Assembly: GCA_026874595.1 (NCBI GenBank)
Contig: CM049318.1
Location: 35,549,956 to 35,613,955, forward strand
Direction: 5' to 3'
Length of the DNA stretch: 64,000 nucleotides
Source: Sipunculus nudus
Taxonomy: Eukaryota > Annelida > Sipuncula > Golfingiida > Sipunculidae
Part shown: positions 1 through 12,208 of the stretch, piece after piece
Numbering within the stretch: the first letter of the stretch is position 1
How the letters are laid out: each line of letters begins with the position of its first letter
Program-made: the position numbers and the translations under genes
Notes under the pieces: model-generated
What the model was told of the DNA's origin: nothing
The model's input: only the letters and a program-made list of their open reading frames with translations
Database searches by the model: none

Positions 1-754
1 CATTTTAAGTGATCAGTTCCAAATTTCCATATACCAGTTTCTTCACCACGCTGATAGTTTTCAGATAATCATCTGCGTTCAAACTAATCGTTTTATTTTT
101 TTTCATACAGCGTGAGATTAGATAATCATAATACTGCAATGAGTAGTTATGATGAGATAAGTTGAAAGAGTAAAATGAAGATAAAGCCATGTATTCATCA
201 AGCAAACAAAATGTGCACTTCAGTATTATTAAAAAATCAGTATTATTTAAAATCTGATAATATCTTTTTTAATCACATAGTTTCCAAATTGACATTATAC
301 ATGTATTCAAGTTATGTATAGGACGATTATGTGTAACTTTAACATTGTTAGTTTCTCAGGTGAGCTGTGCTGTAAAACATTCGCCGCTCCTTTCACCAAT
401 GAATGGCCCGGACCTCGGCAGGAACAAAAGAAATTCTTTAACATAATTGGCCAACTCTTAAATGTTTGTTTCTTTTAAATAATTGTTAAAGAGTCCAATA
501 GATTGTGCTAATCATGTTTATACAGTATGTTTTCTTCATATATAATAAAACCCGCCCAAAGACCACCCAGCTATCCCAGCCACTGATTTCCGTCCTGCCA
601 GAGCATTTTTGATCACGTAAACTTCTAACACGACCACTCTCCTAACATATTGGCGTTTCTTTTCTGCAGGTGAAGAAATTCGGAATTTACAGTATAAAAT
701 ATTAAATATACCTAATCAGCACCTTTTATATATGTAATTTTTGGAAAACTATAT

Positions 755-1102
755 AATACTCTCGTTGCCTTTTCGCTCACGAGGGTTTCAAATTCGCAAT
801 ATTCGCGAAAGAGGATTTAAAAACTTTCGTAAATAAGAGGTCCCATCGTGGAAGCAAGCCGAAAAGTAAAAAATTGATATTTGTAGAGAAATAATAGTAG
901 GTGTTTATTGTTCAAAGATTCCTGCTATAAATATTATACGATCGTACAAGTTAAATGCCATTAAGGAACGATAATTTCAACTTATTTGATGTTCCTTGGA
1001 GTCCCCGCCAATTATTTAAATTTGCGTACATATTATTTAACATAAAACTGAAAAGTGGAAATCACGAAGTTGTAACTCCGCGAATATGAAGTCAACCACA
1101 GT
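755..1102. mobile_element. MITE, TACAGTGG/CCACAGTA family (in left arm)
   Basis: Contains the signature CGAGGGTTTCAAATTCGCAA near 782 and GCGAATATGAAGTCAACCAC ending near 1100, matching the better-preserved copy at 27980-28323. The left end is degenerate. Confidence 0.6.
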
Positions 1103-2212
1103 AGCTTTCATGTATATTCATAACAAAACAACTTAAGTACAAACAAAATTAAATAATTACTAATACAATAAAAGTAATAAATCCAGAAAATATAAGAATA
1201 TAAATTAGATTATATCAAGTGTTCACACTAGATGGCACTGGTAGGTAACAGGGTTCTTTTTCTATATCTACACTATACATCTTAAACTTCATTTCTTTAA
1301 TCTGTCTTTTCATACATCTGTCACTGTGAATGTTAGGCGTAGTATGCAAGGACAAGCAGACAAACTGCCGCACCCTCGGAAAACTGCCGACAATCGTGTG
1401 GGTTCTGTTGAGGAGCTAGACTCCTACAACTTTTCATTGTCATTTTCCCAGGAGATATAATTCCTATGTATTTCATAAATTCTTTTTTTTAATTTGATTT
1501 TTTAAGTGCTTTCCTTTTTTAGAATGATATATATAAATCGATCAGTTATTAACAAACCATGACCCACTCGATATGACGATTTCCTATGATGGATATATCA
1601 TTGTTGCATACGAGTTATATTGGCCCGGTGCATCTGTATAAAACCTTTTAGGTGACCAGGGATCCAGGGAAGAAGCACCGGAAAGGCTGAGCTACCAAGG
1701 ATTCCTTTTCTGAGACATACTTAATTAAGTGTCTAACTAAAGTGCTCTCCCAGCTAATTTCATGTAAAATATTATAGGGGGCTTTTTATGGTTGATAGCA
1801 GCATGGTCATTTAATGAATATCTGATAAACTTTTTTTTATTATCGCTTTCATATAAAGAAAATTGTTGTAAATAGAAGTAAACGTAAAATGCCATTGTAT
1901 TAAAACGGGTATCAGGCTGTTTTCCTGACTATAATTTAAAGACATTTAAACATCTTCATTGTTTGAAGTAATAAAATATTCTGCTGTAACAAAATTATTC
2001 TTTTTATAACTATGATTATATATTCTACTTGCAGGATAACAATAAATGCTACCATTGTTTGTCGACAAAGGGCAGCACATGAAGCTGTTTGACGCAAGTG
2101 CTGGATGCTGATGTATTTCAGAGACTTTTCAAAATTACATTTTTATGTATTTTAATTAACACTTTGCATTTCGTCAACATTGTTAATATGTAAAGATATA
2201 TACCTAGTTAAT

Positions 2213-2657
2213 CAGAGCTCGACATAAAGGGTTTACCTGGTGCCTAGGGCAAGTAGAAATTACAGGAAACATGGGCTCTTACTTGCCACTGGCAAGTGTG
2301 TCCAAAATAAATCTTCACCTCAAGACCTAAAGTCTCAATTATTATAACGTTGATCAATTTCCTTTTCAGGAGAAATAAAATGACAATGTAATATCTCTAT
2401 CCTTAATTACCTGAATGGTTATCGGTACAAATGCAAAAGAGATCTATTATAAACATTTAAACATTTAAACATTTATATTGTTGCAAAATAATCAATGACA
2501 TGTGGGTCAAATTTCGACATGTGGATCACATTGTTGCGGGCGTTGCGCTGATCACTTAATTTTGTGGGAAAAGTACAAATCATGTAGGCCAAGTAAAAGC
2601 TAGTTGTCACAAGCCCTGCTCGGCAAGTACTTTCAGTAGTTAATGTCCTCCTTATTA
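2213..2657. mobile_element. MITE with AGGGCTCGACATTAA-type ends (left arm)
   Basis: Has the internal palindromic signature CTTGCCACTGGCAAG and degenerate copies of AGGGCTCGACATTAA at its ends. The equivalent in the right arm is 15233-15690. Confidence 0.55.
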
Positions 2658-4075
2658 AGTTTTCCCACAAAATTTATCCGTAGACGGAATCAGACAATTC
2701 AAGCATCTCATTTCTAACTTTTTTAAGAATTTAAAATCTAACACAACCAATCAATTTAAAATGCTAAAAGGGAAAGAAATTTTGTTTCTTCTTATATTGA
2801 TTGAAACAAGTCATTTACTGGAAATAAATGAATGATGCAACTGGAATAAATTTGTTTACACAATGATATCATAGTTCTTGTTTTGTGTTTGTGTGCACTA
2901 TAATATCAAAACACCCACAAATCTTCAGTCTTATGATTTTACCGTGTTTAGTTTTCTTTGTCACGATTATTCGCATTAGTTTCAAAAGAACAGCTTATTT
3001 TAAGCGTCAGTGCAAGGACGTCAGTACGTCTTGCAGACTGCCTTGAGTGTATTATTACATCTGTGGTACTACAACAAGTTGACCGACATAGTTGACATCT
3101 AGTTCGCTGGTAATCGCGTGGTGTCAGCACACTCAGGAAAGCAACCGAAAAGGAAACCAATGACCCCTAACGACCTTGCATTCACCAAGCGACCTAAGAG
3201 AAACTAAAAATCATATTAAGTATGAATGTCAGAATATATTTCCTAAATAGCCCTGTTCATTGGTCGATTTTTGAATACATTATTTGCGAGAAAAGATGAC
3301 GTGTTTGACGAATTCGCAAAATAAGAGACATTTTCTAATGAATACATGCACTCGATGCCTGTAATTGCCGAGGGATCACTAGGTAAGGTTCCATATCCCA
3401 AAACCTCCTCCAAAAACATCCCCACGGGTACCCACAAGTGAGCTATTAACATAAATAAATAGACCACATAGCTTAAATATTATGTCAGTGAAAATAATAA
3501 ATATTTGCGCAGTCCTATCACCTATATCTATTACTCTGATCAAAGTGCAGTTTTTAAAAATAAGCCGTTTTTTAGATCTAGCGTTAATGTATTTGAAAAA
3601 ATCAACTATATCGGCGGTCCAGCGCAAAAAATAGGAAAAGGGAGAGAAAAGAATAAAAGGAAAAATAGTTTCAATCGACGGTTTTGTACTCGGGGAATGA
3701 AGGAAGTCCAACCGCAAAAAAAGTATATGAAAATAAAGGTCGTTCACTATATAGCCGATCCCCATTATAGCTCAGTTGCGGTTTACCTTTCATGCTAATT
3801 AAGCCAAACCTGAAAGGATATTTAGACACCAGGCACAATTAGAAGTAAGTCGAATAATTCAGGAAGGCCCATAGCTTAGCAATAATAGGGTAAGTAAAAA
3901 AAAATAGTGGTGGCTCGAAAATAAGATTATGGATTAAGATAAATATCAGTTACAAGTTTCTCATTAGTATCTATTATTCTGAATAAATGTTCATGAGAAA
4001 ATAATTTTAACTCAAATATATATTTACATAAAATAATCTCACCATCTACCATTCCTTCCATCTTCAATTCACCAT

Positions 4076-4500
4076 CTACTCTTCGGTATCATAGGGAGGC
4101 TCAACTGCAAACAATAACCACCGACGCTCGATTAGTTTTGAGGTATGGATAAATGTCGTGTCTGTCATAACAACCAGACACCGCAAGCCTGTCAAATAGT
4201 GCTGCATAAGCTGCAAGTAAGGTTGTGTTTGGCGCTCCGACCAAGGTTTGTTTATACGGTTGGCTACGACCAAAGGCGTGTTGGCGCTACGGTTTTCGGT
4301 TGTGGTTGAACCAGTGGTCGGAGTAAGCTGAACTGATAACGGTTCTTTGTTCTATATTTCCTCCATTAAGCATATAAAGCACCTGTACAAGTTCATCAGG
4401 TTCCTGGTCCTCTGTATCTGGGAAGTGACGCGGGAACAAGCACAAGTGTAATTTGGCACAGTACAGACGGGTCGAAACGCTGTCACTTCAGAGTCTTTTG
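4076..4500 (-). pseudogene. Possible coding remnant, not recognised
   Basis: On the minus strand two adjoining frames look more protein-like than their surroundings. One (about 4430-4310) reads DTEDQEPDELVQVLYMLNGG; the other (about 4310-4076) reads NTPLVVANRINKPWSERQTQ and ends with a stop at 4076. A frame change near 4310 separates them. No family recognised and no start or splice evidence, so this may be chance. Confidence 0.2.
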
Positions 4501-5079
4501 CCTTAAAAAAACATAAAAAAACTACAACAAACTTAAAGGGGAAAAACAGAAAACCATTTCTCGTAGGTCTTAAAATCGGTTTAACAACTTATTTTCATTT
4601 ATGAACACCCGCACTTTTTAATGAACCCTAAAATATTGACACGGATGTATACAACTGAAGAAGTGTTTATGACCAAGTAGCGTTTAAGTGCAATCTAGCA
4701 ACCAGCTTAGGTTCACAACTTAGCATCCTAGCACCTGCCCACAACGTAAGCGGCTGCTTTTCTTTCATATTTCACGACATCATTTTATATTTAATGACAT
4801 AAAAGTGAGGTAGAACATAACAGAATGGAGCATGTATGAATCATCTCATTTTGAATTGCCTCAGCAAGTCAATTTTGGTTAGCTGTCTACAATTTTACGC
4901 TTAAAAGTTCTGAACAGTACACTGCAATACACTTTTTTATTGTTATTTTAAACACTACATTGCACACGACAAGTGAATAAAGGTAATATGTGATATGGTA
5001 ATGTGATATACTCCTGTAGCATATGTATGTATATGCATATTTATATACACATCTACAAAGTGTACATACTACATAGACC

Positions 5080-5145
5080 CTGCTTTGACCCGGCGTCTAA
5101 ACAAGATTGGCTTCTATTTAAGGCCTGCGTTTATTAAAAAATACA
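5080..5145. repeat. Fragment of a dispersed repeat (also 6140-6240 and 28700-28835)
   Basis: The shared text is of the type CCGGCGTCTAAACAAG, GGCCTGCGTTTATT and CAAGTAAATATGGTAT. The three fragments look like pieces of one MITE family whose end reads TACCGTATTTACTTGATC in reverse complement. Confidence 0.5.
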
Positions 5146-5444
5146 GTATCAGTCTCATCAGAAAAAAAAAACCATGTCGAAACAATAAAGCCGCCTATCA
5201 CTGTACCTCGGGACACAATTGAAAACATCGCCGCTACACGGATATTGTTAACGAAATACCTTAGATGCCATAGGTATATGGGACACGTGCAATCAACTCA
5301 ATCCGCACTATAATAATAATTTTGGAATCGAAGCGAGACATTGTGCAGTTGTCTACAAGAACCTGTCAGTACGAGCCTCTCAAAACCGTGTACCTCGGAT
5401 TTTCGTATGGCTGTGCCATTTATTTATTTACTCATGCAGTTGGT

Positions 5445-5820
5445 AACATTGTTTCCCGCTGAACGTCGGGTGGCTCTTCCATCAACTATGCACCACGTAC
5501 ATCGGGTAACGTTGTTTCCAGCGAAATACGGGGTGTTGATACTTATAACGACACAGCGTAACTTTCCTCCCGTCTTTTAACTGATTCAACTTGACACAAC
5601 ATATTCAAGTATTTCAGACCTGTTATAAACTGAACACGGGGCGGCTTCCATTAATTGTACAACGTATACAACTGGTAATATTGGTTCCATCGAAATACGG
5701 GGGTTGGTACGTATAACCACACTGCGTAGTTGGTTTTCATGACATTTTTATTCCAACTTTTAACTGATTCAGCTTGACACAGGGCATTCAAGCGTTTCCG
5801 ACCTGGTATATATGCTGGAA
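5445..5820. repeat. Two diverged tandem copies of a ~190-bp unit
   Basis: Both copies (about 5445-5635 and 5636-5820) share CGAAATACGGGG, ACTTATAACGACAC-like text, CTTTTAACTGATTCA and TTGACACA, in the same order. Function unknown. Confidence 0.7.
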
Positions 5821-6235
5821 TAGGACTTTTACTGCCCGGAATATTCCACTAAATGTACAGTTGTCGACAAAAGTAATTACTATTTATAACTTTTAAGAAT
5901 TTCTCAGAAGCATGGTTTTGGTTACATTGGCGACGCATTTATGAGCGCTTCAAGAATGAAAGCAAGGAGCGTAATTTGGCTTGACCGTAGCTTCAAATTG
6001 TACCGCTTAACACCATCATTTGGTGTGTTCATGCTACACAAATAATATGTGCCCTAATTTAATATCAAAACAAACACAATCTGGCGACAAACATGGAAAC
6101 TAATTTAACACCCCATGTCTATATATGTGGATATAATAAAGGTCAGCGTTTATTATTTTTTTAGACATTGTTTTGCCCTGGCGACTAAATAAGGCAGGCG
6201 ACTATTGAAGGCCCGGCGTCTGATCAAGGAAACAC

Positions 6236-6388
6236 GGTAAGCGCAGTAATGATAGAAAGTAAATGAATAGAATGATAAAGTACTACAACAGTTAGATGAG
6301 AGTCTTGAATGCTAAAACGGGTTGTACGTGTTTTATGAGACTCCAAGTTCAAATAGACAATATTTAAACATATATGCACCCGTAATAA

Positions 6389-6442
<54 letters not shown>

Positions 6443-6550
6443 TTATATACTAAATCCACATTATTTTAATCAAATCATAAGCGCAGTAAATGTTTATAGA
6501 AAATAAATGGAATGACAGTATTACAGTAGTTAGATAAGAGTTAAAATATG
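6236..6550. repeat. Direct repeat flanking a TA microsatellite
   Basis: The blocks at about 6236-6310 and 6478-6550 share AAGCGCAGTAA, a TAGAAA-TAAATG-AATGA core and CAGTTAGAT. Between them lies (TA)n at about 6391-6439, itself flanked by AAATTTATATAT in both orientations. Confidence 0.65.
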
Positions 6551-7214
6551 AGTATAATCAAAAATAGAAACAAAATTATAACATGATAATCTTCATATAT
6601 CGCCTATGCATATAACACCTCTCCAGAAGATTTTATTTTTCCTCAAGATTGTTATGTCCTCCGCCATAAAGGAAATCGTTCATCACTATACACGAATGTG
6701 TGCGTTTGTGTGTTCACAGATTACCGCACGCAATCATGAACTGGATATCATGCTATTTACAGGGCAACTCGGGAATGGGCCAATGAAGAATCCGGCACAT
6801 GATCCTTTAAGTAATATTCACAAATGCAAAGTCATTTATACACGAAGTTACCTGGGAATATGGACCGAAGGAGTTGATGCAAATACGGTATAGGATGCTC
6901 ATGGCGGACCTTGCATTTCTTAGAATACAGAGTTCTAGTTTTTTAATACTTTTTTTTACAATTTACTAGCAATCGATTCCATAGCTTAGCTGAGAGATAT
7001 CAAATTGAATGTCCTGCTCTGAACAGTCGGTATGATCAGATTTCAACCCTTCTGTCTGGTGCAGAATTTATCATTATTTATTAAAAATAGCCAGTCTTCA
7101 ACATAAGATGTTGATAGGCCATATAATACTTTGAAAGTCTTAATGTTAATACGTCTGTCCATGGATATCACAATTTGCCAAACAAGCCTTTTTCAGAAAC
7201 TGAATTTAGTCGCC

Positions 7215-7531
7215 ATTATAATCATTTTTACGGAACCTAAATAGTTCCTTGAAAGCAGGAATAGGCCTAGGTGGGGCTTTAGGAAGATTCTGATTGGGCT
7301 TGCCAACCATCTGGCATGTGTGGCATGATTTAAGGTATTGTACAACATCTGTCCTGAGATTAGGCCAATAGAAGTGTGTACCAGCTTTCTGATAAGTTTT
7401 TTTATACCTAAATGGCCAGACAAAGGAGCCTCATGTGTCATCCTTAGAATTTCATTGCGATAGCTTTTGGGCACCACTATTTGATGTTTGATGGCCGACT
7501 CATCATCACCGCATACAACAGGTGGTCCCAT
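7215..7531 (-). pseudogene. Integrase N-terminal zinc-binding domain
   Basis: SGHLGIKKLIRKL and, after a frame change, CHTCQMVGKPNQNLPKAP give the H-H-C-C zinc-binding pattern of gypsy integrases and its usual Pro-rich follow-on. The catalytic DDE core is missing; homology ends near 7215. Confidence 0.8.
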
Positions 7532-7889
7532 TTACGCATAAGCACTTCATTTTTAACATAGAAACAAACTGAGTTTTGTGACAGTTCATCTTTAGAAACT
7601 ACCCTGGGAAACAAACATGAAATATCAGGGTCCTAATGCTGTTTCGCGATAAGTTCTGACTTTGAAAATGCTGCATTCTGTATGGGCGAGTCGTTGGACG
7701 AGTCACTAGTGACTCCCAGAGTGTTTTTATCTGGACCATTATCCTCATGTGTGTAGTTCTTGTCTATAGATCTAGTTACAGCACATGAAGGATACAAACC
7801 AGGAATTTCCTGACTTTCCGGATCAGTGTCCTGATCAAGTGACGGCTTTTCTGTCACTATTGGTACAGGCTGTAATTTGTTACCTGCAA

Positions 7890-8110
7890 CATCATTGCCT
7901 AGTAGCAACTGAATTCCCTTAAAGTAATATTTCCAGAAATCAAATTTGACTTTAAATGTACACTGTGAACTGAAGTGTGCTAGTCTGAAAACACCCATTA
8001 ACAAGTACATGAGCATCAGGAAAAGACCTATTAGAAAATGGCAAAGTGTTTCGTAACATGAGAGTTTGTCCTGAACCAGTGTCCCTCAAAATTCTAATAG
8101 AGGTAGGAGC
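7890..8110 (-). pseudogene. Retropepsin domain of the Gmr1-like element
   Basis: The active-site motif reads RDTGSGQTL near 8075-8100 on the minus strand, and the family motif GIQLLLGNDVAG near 7900-7935. At least one frame change separates them. It would have cleaved the Gag-Pol polyprotein. Confidence 0.75.
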
Positions 8111-8639
8111 TGAAAAGCTGAAAGTGGTACAAAACCATCATGTATAATTGCCTCGCATAACTCCATTTCAGAGTAAGGAGAGAAATCTACTACCTCAATT
8201 TTATCAAACCAAGAACTGACAATGACAATGTAAGTAATAAAATCTGTTTCAGAGTCAAATAAGTAATCTAAATCCTTATTACAATCAAACTCCTTATGGG
8301 AGTCAACAGAGTAATTTTCATCAGCAGACACAAACTTCTGCTTGTCATAAGAGGACCTGGCCTCATGTGAAATACTCTCACAAGAGTCATAAAAGTACTT
8401 AGCCTTATTTAGAGGATACTCCTTGCAGGAGTCTTGAAAGGACCTAGCCTTATTAAATTCCTCACAGGATTTAAACAAGGTTTATACCCCGCAAGCTACG
8501 GATTCTTCTTTAGAAAGCGGCACGTTTGCTTCCGTAGCAACACTCTCTTTTTTAGAGGAGTTGTACTCCTTATTTACATGAATTGAGCTTGGCTCTTGTA
8601 TTATGCAATGCATAGATTTTTAAACAAAACCAGAAGGTT

Positions 8640-9158
8640 TGCTTTTTAATTTATTTGCAAGTTCCCTGCAGTCAGATATTAGATGACCTTCCTTTCTGCA
8701 GTAATTATAGATCATCTTTGAAAATGAGTGGTCTTTATTTGACTCAGACACAGTGAAGGTGGACTGAAGGGTAGCAATGGACTTTGCTGAACTATCAGGA
8801 CTACTAGTAGTTGGTGACTGCGCCTAAACTTCTTTTGACTATACTGATTTACATTTTTGTTTGTGAATGACTTGTTTTATTTTCTAGTAAAGGACATTTT
8901 GTGTGTGAATGAATAATCATCAGCTAATGGAACTGCAATGTCAAGTGTTCCAGGATTTTTTTCATCAAGAAAAGTTTTAACATCTGCGTTAATGAAGCGC
9001 GTCTTCAAGCAAAATCAACTGGTGCAAATTGTCATAATCTTTCATTACATTTTAAGAACTACAACAGCGATCAAACAACTGCTCTTTAGTCCTAGCATAT
9101 TCTGCGTAGGTCTGATCTTTGCGCCTTTCCCAATTTTTCAATCTCTGGCGGTAAGCCT
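8640..9158 (-). pseudogene. Gag C-terminal part with a damaged zinc knuckle
   Basis: Starts directly after the insertion with EAYRQRLKNWERR, continuing the gag frame left at 12209. A CCHC-type knuckle follows near 8666-8712 as NYCRKEGHLISDC, where the first Cys position is no longer Cys. Several stops. Confidence 0.75.
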
Positions 9159-9169
9159 CCCCGTACCAA

Positions 9170-9655
9170 AGTCCAGCATATGCTGCTTTTGGAGCAGCTG
9201 CTGTATTTTTGCTGTGATTGTACTCCAATTATTCTGACCAGGGGAGCAGCAAATCAGCAGATGTTAATACCTTCTGGTCCATTCTGCTCTATCTCTGCTG
9301 CAAGAATCAGCAGTTTTTAGCATATGCTCTATTACTGCTCCATCTCAGTATATTTGCAGCAGATATACTAAAAATCTGCTCTCCTGAAATAACCGTCAAG
9401 GCAGACGCAACAATTTCTCCTGTATCTCTGCTGCCTCAAGTTGTACAAGAATGGACCAGAGAGCAGATTTGCAGCAGATGCTCACACACTGCTGCTTTGA
9501 GACAGTGCCCTCAGCGGCATATAATATTTTCTTAAGTTTGGAGAGCAGATCTGGAGCAAATACTGATTCACTGCTGTTTTTAAATGGACATTCTACTGTG
9601 CAGTTAAATGTAATTCTTTACAAGTGGGGACAGCATATTTAGAGCATACCAGTAC
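9170..9655. repeat. Left subterminal CTGCTC/GAGCAG cluster
   Basis: Repeated GAGCAG, CTGCTC and CAGCAG words in both orientations, including palindromes such as GGAGCAGCTGCTG. Mirrors the right cluster. Confidence 0.7.
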
Positions 9656-10367
9656 GCTGAAGGTTTGCTGAAATAAACCATATTAATTACTTAGCCCCTT
9701 CCCCCTCCCCTAAGTCCCGACCACCTTTTTTCTAAATACCTTATTTTACTATTTTAGTAAAAATAATGGCCGCTTTTAAACGTCAATCAGGGCTTAAATT
9801 ATTTATTATATTGGCTGATACTGTCACAGGGACACAATCATCAGACCTTTCCCTCGATTGCTGAATAAAGATTAAGTTCGAGATTGAAAATATTATCTTT
9901 ACAGTTTGAGTTAGGCATTTTTCGGCAGATAAAATAGAATGGAGATCCAGTAGGCTATTCCAGTGTAATTGTGCGCACTGTATTTCTCGGACTTCTCATA
10001 GAAAGAAGATCCAGTGTAATTGTGCTGTGTAGAGGGGTCCACTGTTGCCCCGGTTAACACATTGTATCAAATGCCACATCAACTGGCGTATTGGGATGCA
10101 TGATACACAGAAACACTGCCCGACCTCGAACTTGACTGACCTATAAACCGTGGTCCATGCTGTTTGAAACACTGAAAGCACAAAGCTGGTACCGGTAAGA
10201 GGAAAGGAGGACATATTGTCAACGAAGGCACACAAAGATGTAAGTTCTCCACTTCCTTAGCATGTCTGATAGTATCGAATTTAGGCAGTTCTGTGATTGT
10301 AACTACTTAATTTCTAATGGGCTGGTTAACAGGTTCTGGAGATCTGTAAAATAGAAAATCAGCGGAG

Positions 10368-10736
10368 TTGCTGCACTCTGATGGTCTGCCTATAGGCGCT
10401 TCTCCTGTGCATGCTCAAGTAGGACATTTTGAAATTGGGGAGGGTGTTGGGGGACAGATTATAGCGTTAATTAGAGAAAAGGGCCACTGGCTTGAGTTCC
10501 AAACATCTGAATTTTACAATCTCCGGATTAAAGAACAATTCTTCATTTCTGCTTGCAAGGCGCTAAAAACCTGGATTAGGCTTAGGGCCAGACATTTAAA
10601 AGTTCGCAGTCATGCTTTTAATGCTCTACTCATGAGTTTATGGGCACAAAGTTGTTCAGAGCAAAATGTAAAATTGGCAATTAAGGCAATATTTTATTCT
10701 GAATTTGTGTCCACCTACAAACAAGAAGGAAAATAA
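10368..10736 (+). CDS. Unrecognised 122-codon open frame inside the inserted element
   Basis: One open frame, with text such as FYNLRIKEQFFISACKALKT, closed by a stop. No domain recognised, no clear initiation or splice context. Could be a relic of the element's own gene or chance. Confidence 0.25.
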   Translation: MLHSDGLPIGASPVHAQVGHFEIGEGVGGQIIALIREKGHWLEFQTSEFYNLRIKEQFFISACKALKTWIRLRARHLKVRSHAFNALLMSLWAQSCSEQNVKLAIKAIFYSEFVSTYKQEGK

Positions 10737-11012
10737 TATTCTGTTTAAACAATTCTTTTGTGTATAATACCGACCTCTCCCATTTTCGAAATTTCTCACC
10801 AATGTTTATTTTTCAATGTTATAAAAAAAATCGAATTTTTTATTCAAATTCAGTTTTTTATTTAAATCGATTTTTTTTAATTTAAAAATTATGGTCATAC
10901 TTTACAAAACGTAAACCATATTTAGACTGCTTTTAGACTAATGAGAGTGGTCGAGCACACTTTTGAACATTGTGTATCGTAAAATTTGACAGAATATTCC
11001 ACTAAAGAAAGG

Positions 11013-11190
11013 ATTTTAGCTCAACTGACTAAATGTCATCTGAGCTATAGTCATGGTCCTTTGTCCGTTGTCCATCTTGCCGCCAGGCCGTAACAGGGCA
11101 TGTTTTGAAACCACTGGACCTACGAATCCAAATATTGCATACAGGAAAATTCCCCAAAATCTCCTACCATACCAAAACTGGGTCACAAAG
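11013..11190. repeat. Fragment of the TTAGCTCA-CTGACT dispersed repeat
   Basis: TTAGCTCAACTGACT followed by CCGTTGTCC and CCACTGGACCTA matches the blocks at about 51549 and 59802. It is nested within the inserted element. Confidence 0.6.
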
Positions 11191-11515
11191 CCTTTGTTCC
11201 CCAAAGACATTAAGGAAAAACCTCAATTTTTCATTAAAAACTCATCAACACCACTGATATTTTTTATCAGTTTTAATAAACATATTCTTCTATACATTTG
11301 CTATGTACATACCAGAAATTAGGTCAGTAAATTTTTGATGTTATGGGCCCAAAATAATGCACTTTGTGAAAAATTATTTTAAAATATATTTACCCATTAA
11401 ACATAAGAATTGCCGGAGCTAGAGACTTTTTTCTAGTGATGTAACTTTATTTAATCAAGATTCCACTCACTGATAGTTTGAACTGCTGTTTTTGTCATTT
11501 TTGTTTTCCTTTCAG

Positions 11516-11640
11516 GTTTTCGTCTTATGCATGACGGTGGAACACCTGGCTGGGAGAATGAAAAATGTTATGATGTAGATCCTCATCTACCCAGGGGCAA
11601 GAAAAAGAATAAACTTATATTTACTGTATATAATTTATAA
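11516..11640 (+). CDS. Candidate terminal exon inside the inserted element
   Basis: A good polypyrimidine tract and acceptor (TTTTCCTTTCAG) precede an open frame that includes GWENEKCYDVDPHLPRGKKK and ends TAA at about 11640. An AATAAA lies within it near 11609. This resembles the last exon of a transposon gene. No family recognised. Confidence 0.3.
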
Positions 11641-11789
11641 AATTCTGTTACACATTGAAAGGTATGTGTTTTTCATTTTTTTTTTAAATTGGTGTAAAAG
11701 AGAATGCTGCTGAGTGGACCCTAATACAAAAACACTATTAGGAAGATTGAGAGCGCAATGTAATGTGAACATCTATAAACATGAGTCTG

Positions 11790-12205
11790 CTGCAAGGGAG
11801 CACTGCTCCAGGGGAACAGAACACACAGTTCTGCTCTAGAAAAGCACTGCTCCAGGACAGCACAGATTACTGCTCCAAGAGAGCACTGCTGTTGGAGAGC
11901 ACTGCTCAAGCAGAGCACATATCTGCTCCAGCAGAGCATACTGCTCAGGTTCTGCTGGAGAACTGCTCAATATCTGCTTCTGATATGCAAATAGGCCTGC
12001 TCCATGGGAGCACTAATTTAAATAATTGGAACTGCTCAATTTGTGCTGAAACCGCTGCTCAAAATCTGCTGCACAATACATGGTATATACATGGGAAGTG
12101 TGGAGCAGCATATAATCCATAGGTCTTGGAGCACATATACAGCATATGCTGTAACTGTGCTGAAAAACTGCTTCGTATATGCTGCAAAACTGCTGAATTT
12201 TGGTA
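11790..12205. repeat. Right subterminal CTGCTC/GAGCA cluster
   Basis: I count eleven CTGCTC words between about 11800 and 12065, interleaved with GAGCACTGCT-type words; a six-base word is expected about once per 4 kb by chance. Likely binding sites for the element's own transposase, by analogy. Confidence 0.75.
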
Positions 12206-12208
12206 GGG

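Larger units (their letters stand above)
1..3625. repeat. Left arm of a giant inverted repeat
   Basis: Almost the whole stretch recurs in reverse complement at about 14015-18424. Anchors (left with right): 1-83 with 18340-18424; 345-470 with 17935-18060; 1305-1430 with 16970-17140; 1560-1690 with 16565-16700; 2040-2150 with 15760-15880; 2215-2330 with 15550-15690; 2945-3010 with 14870-14940; 3245-3440 with 14215-14420; 3540-3600 with 14030-14100. A hand alignment of a 186-nt ungapped block near 3254-3440 gives 29 differences (84% identity). The homology runs to base 1, so the arm probably extends beyond the window. No intact gene was recognised in it. Confidence 0.9.

Noticed and set aside
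3254-3440. Apparent exon shared by both arms of the inverted repeat (DDVFDEFAK, MHSMPVI; donors follow in both arms)
   Set aside because: Of 23 differing codons only three are silent, and the left copy has a stop, so there is no sign of selection on protein; the ungapped match is explained by the duplication.
9451-9642. Open frames in the left subterminal array
   Set aside because: Composition is dictated by the repeated CTGCTC/GAGCAG words; no protein features.
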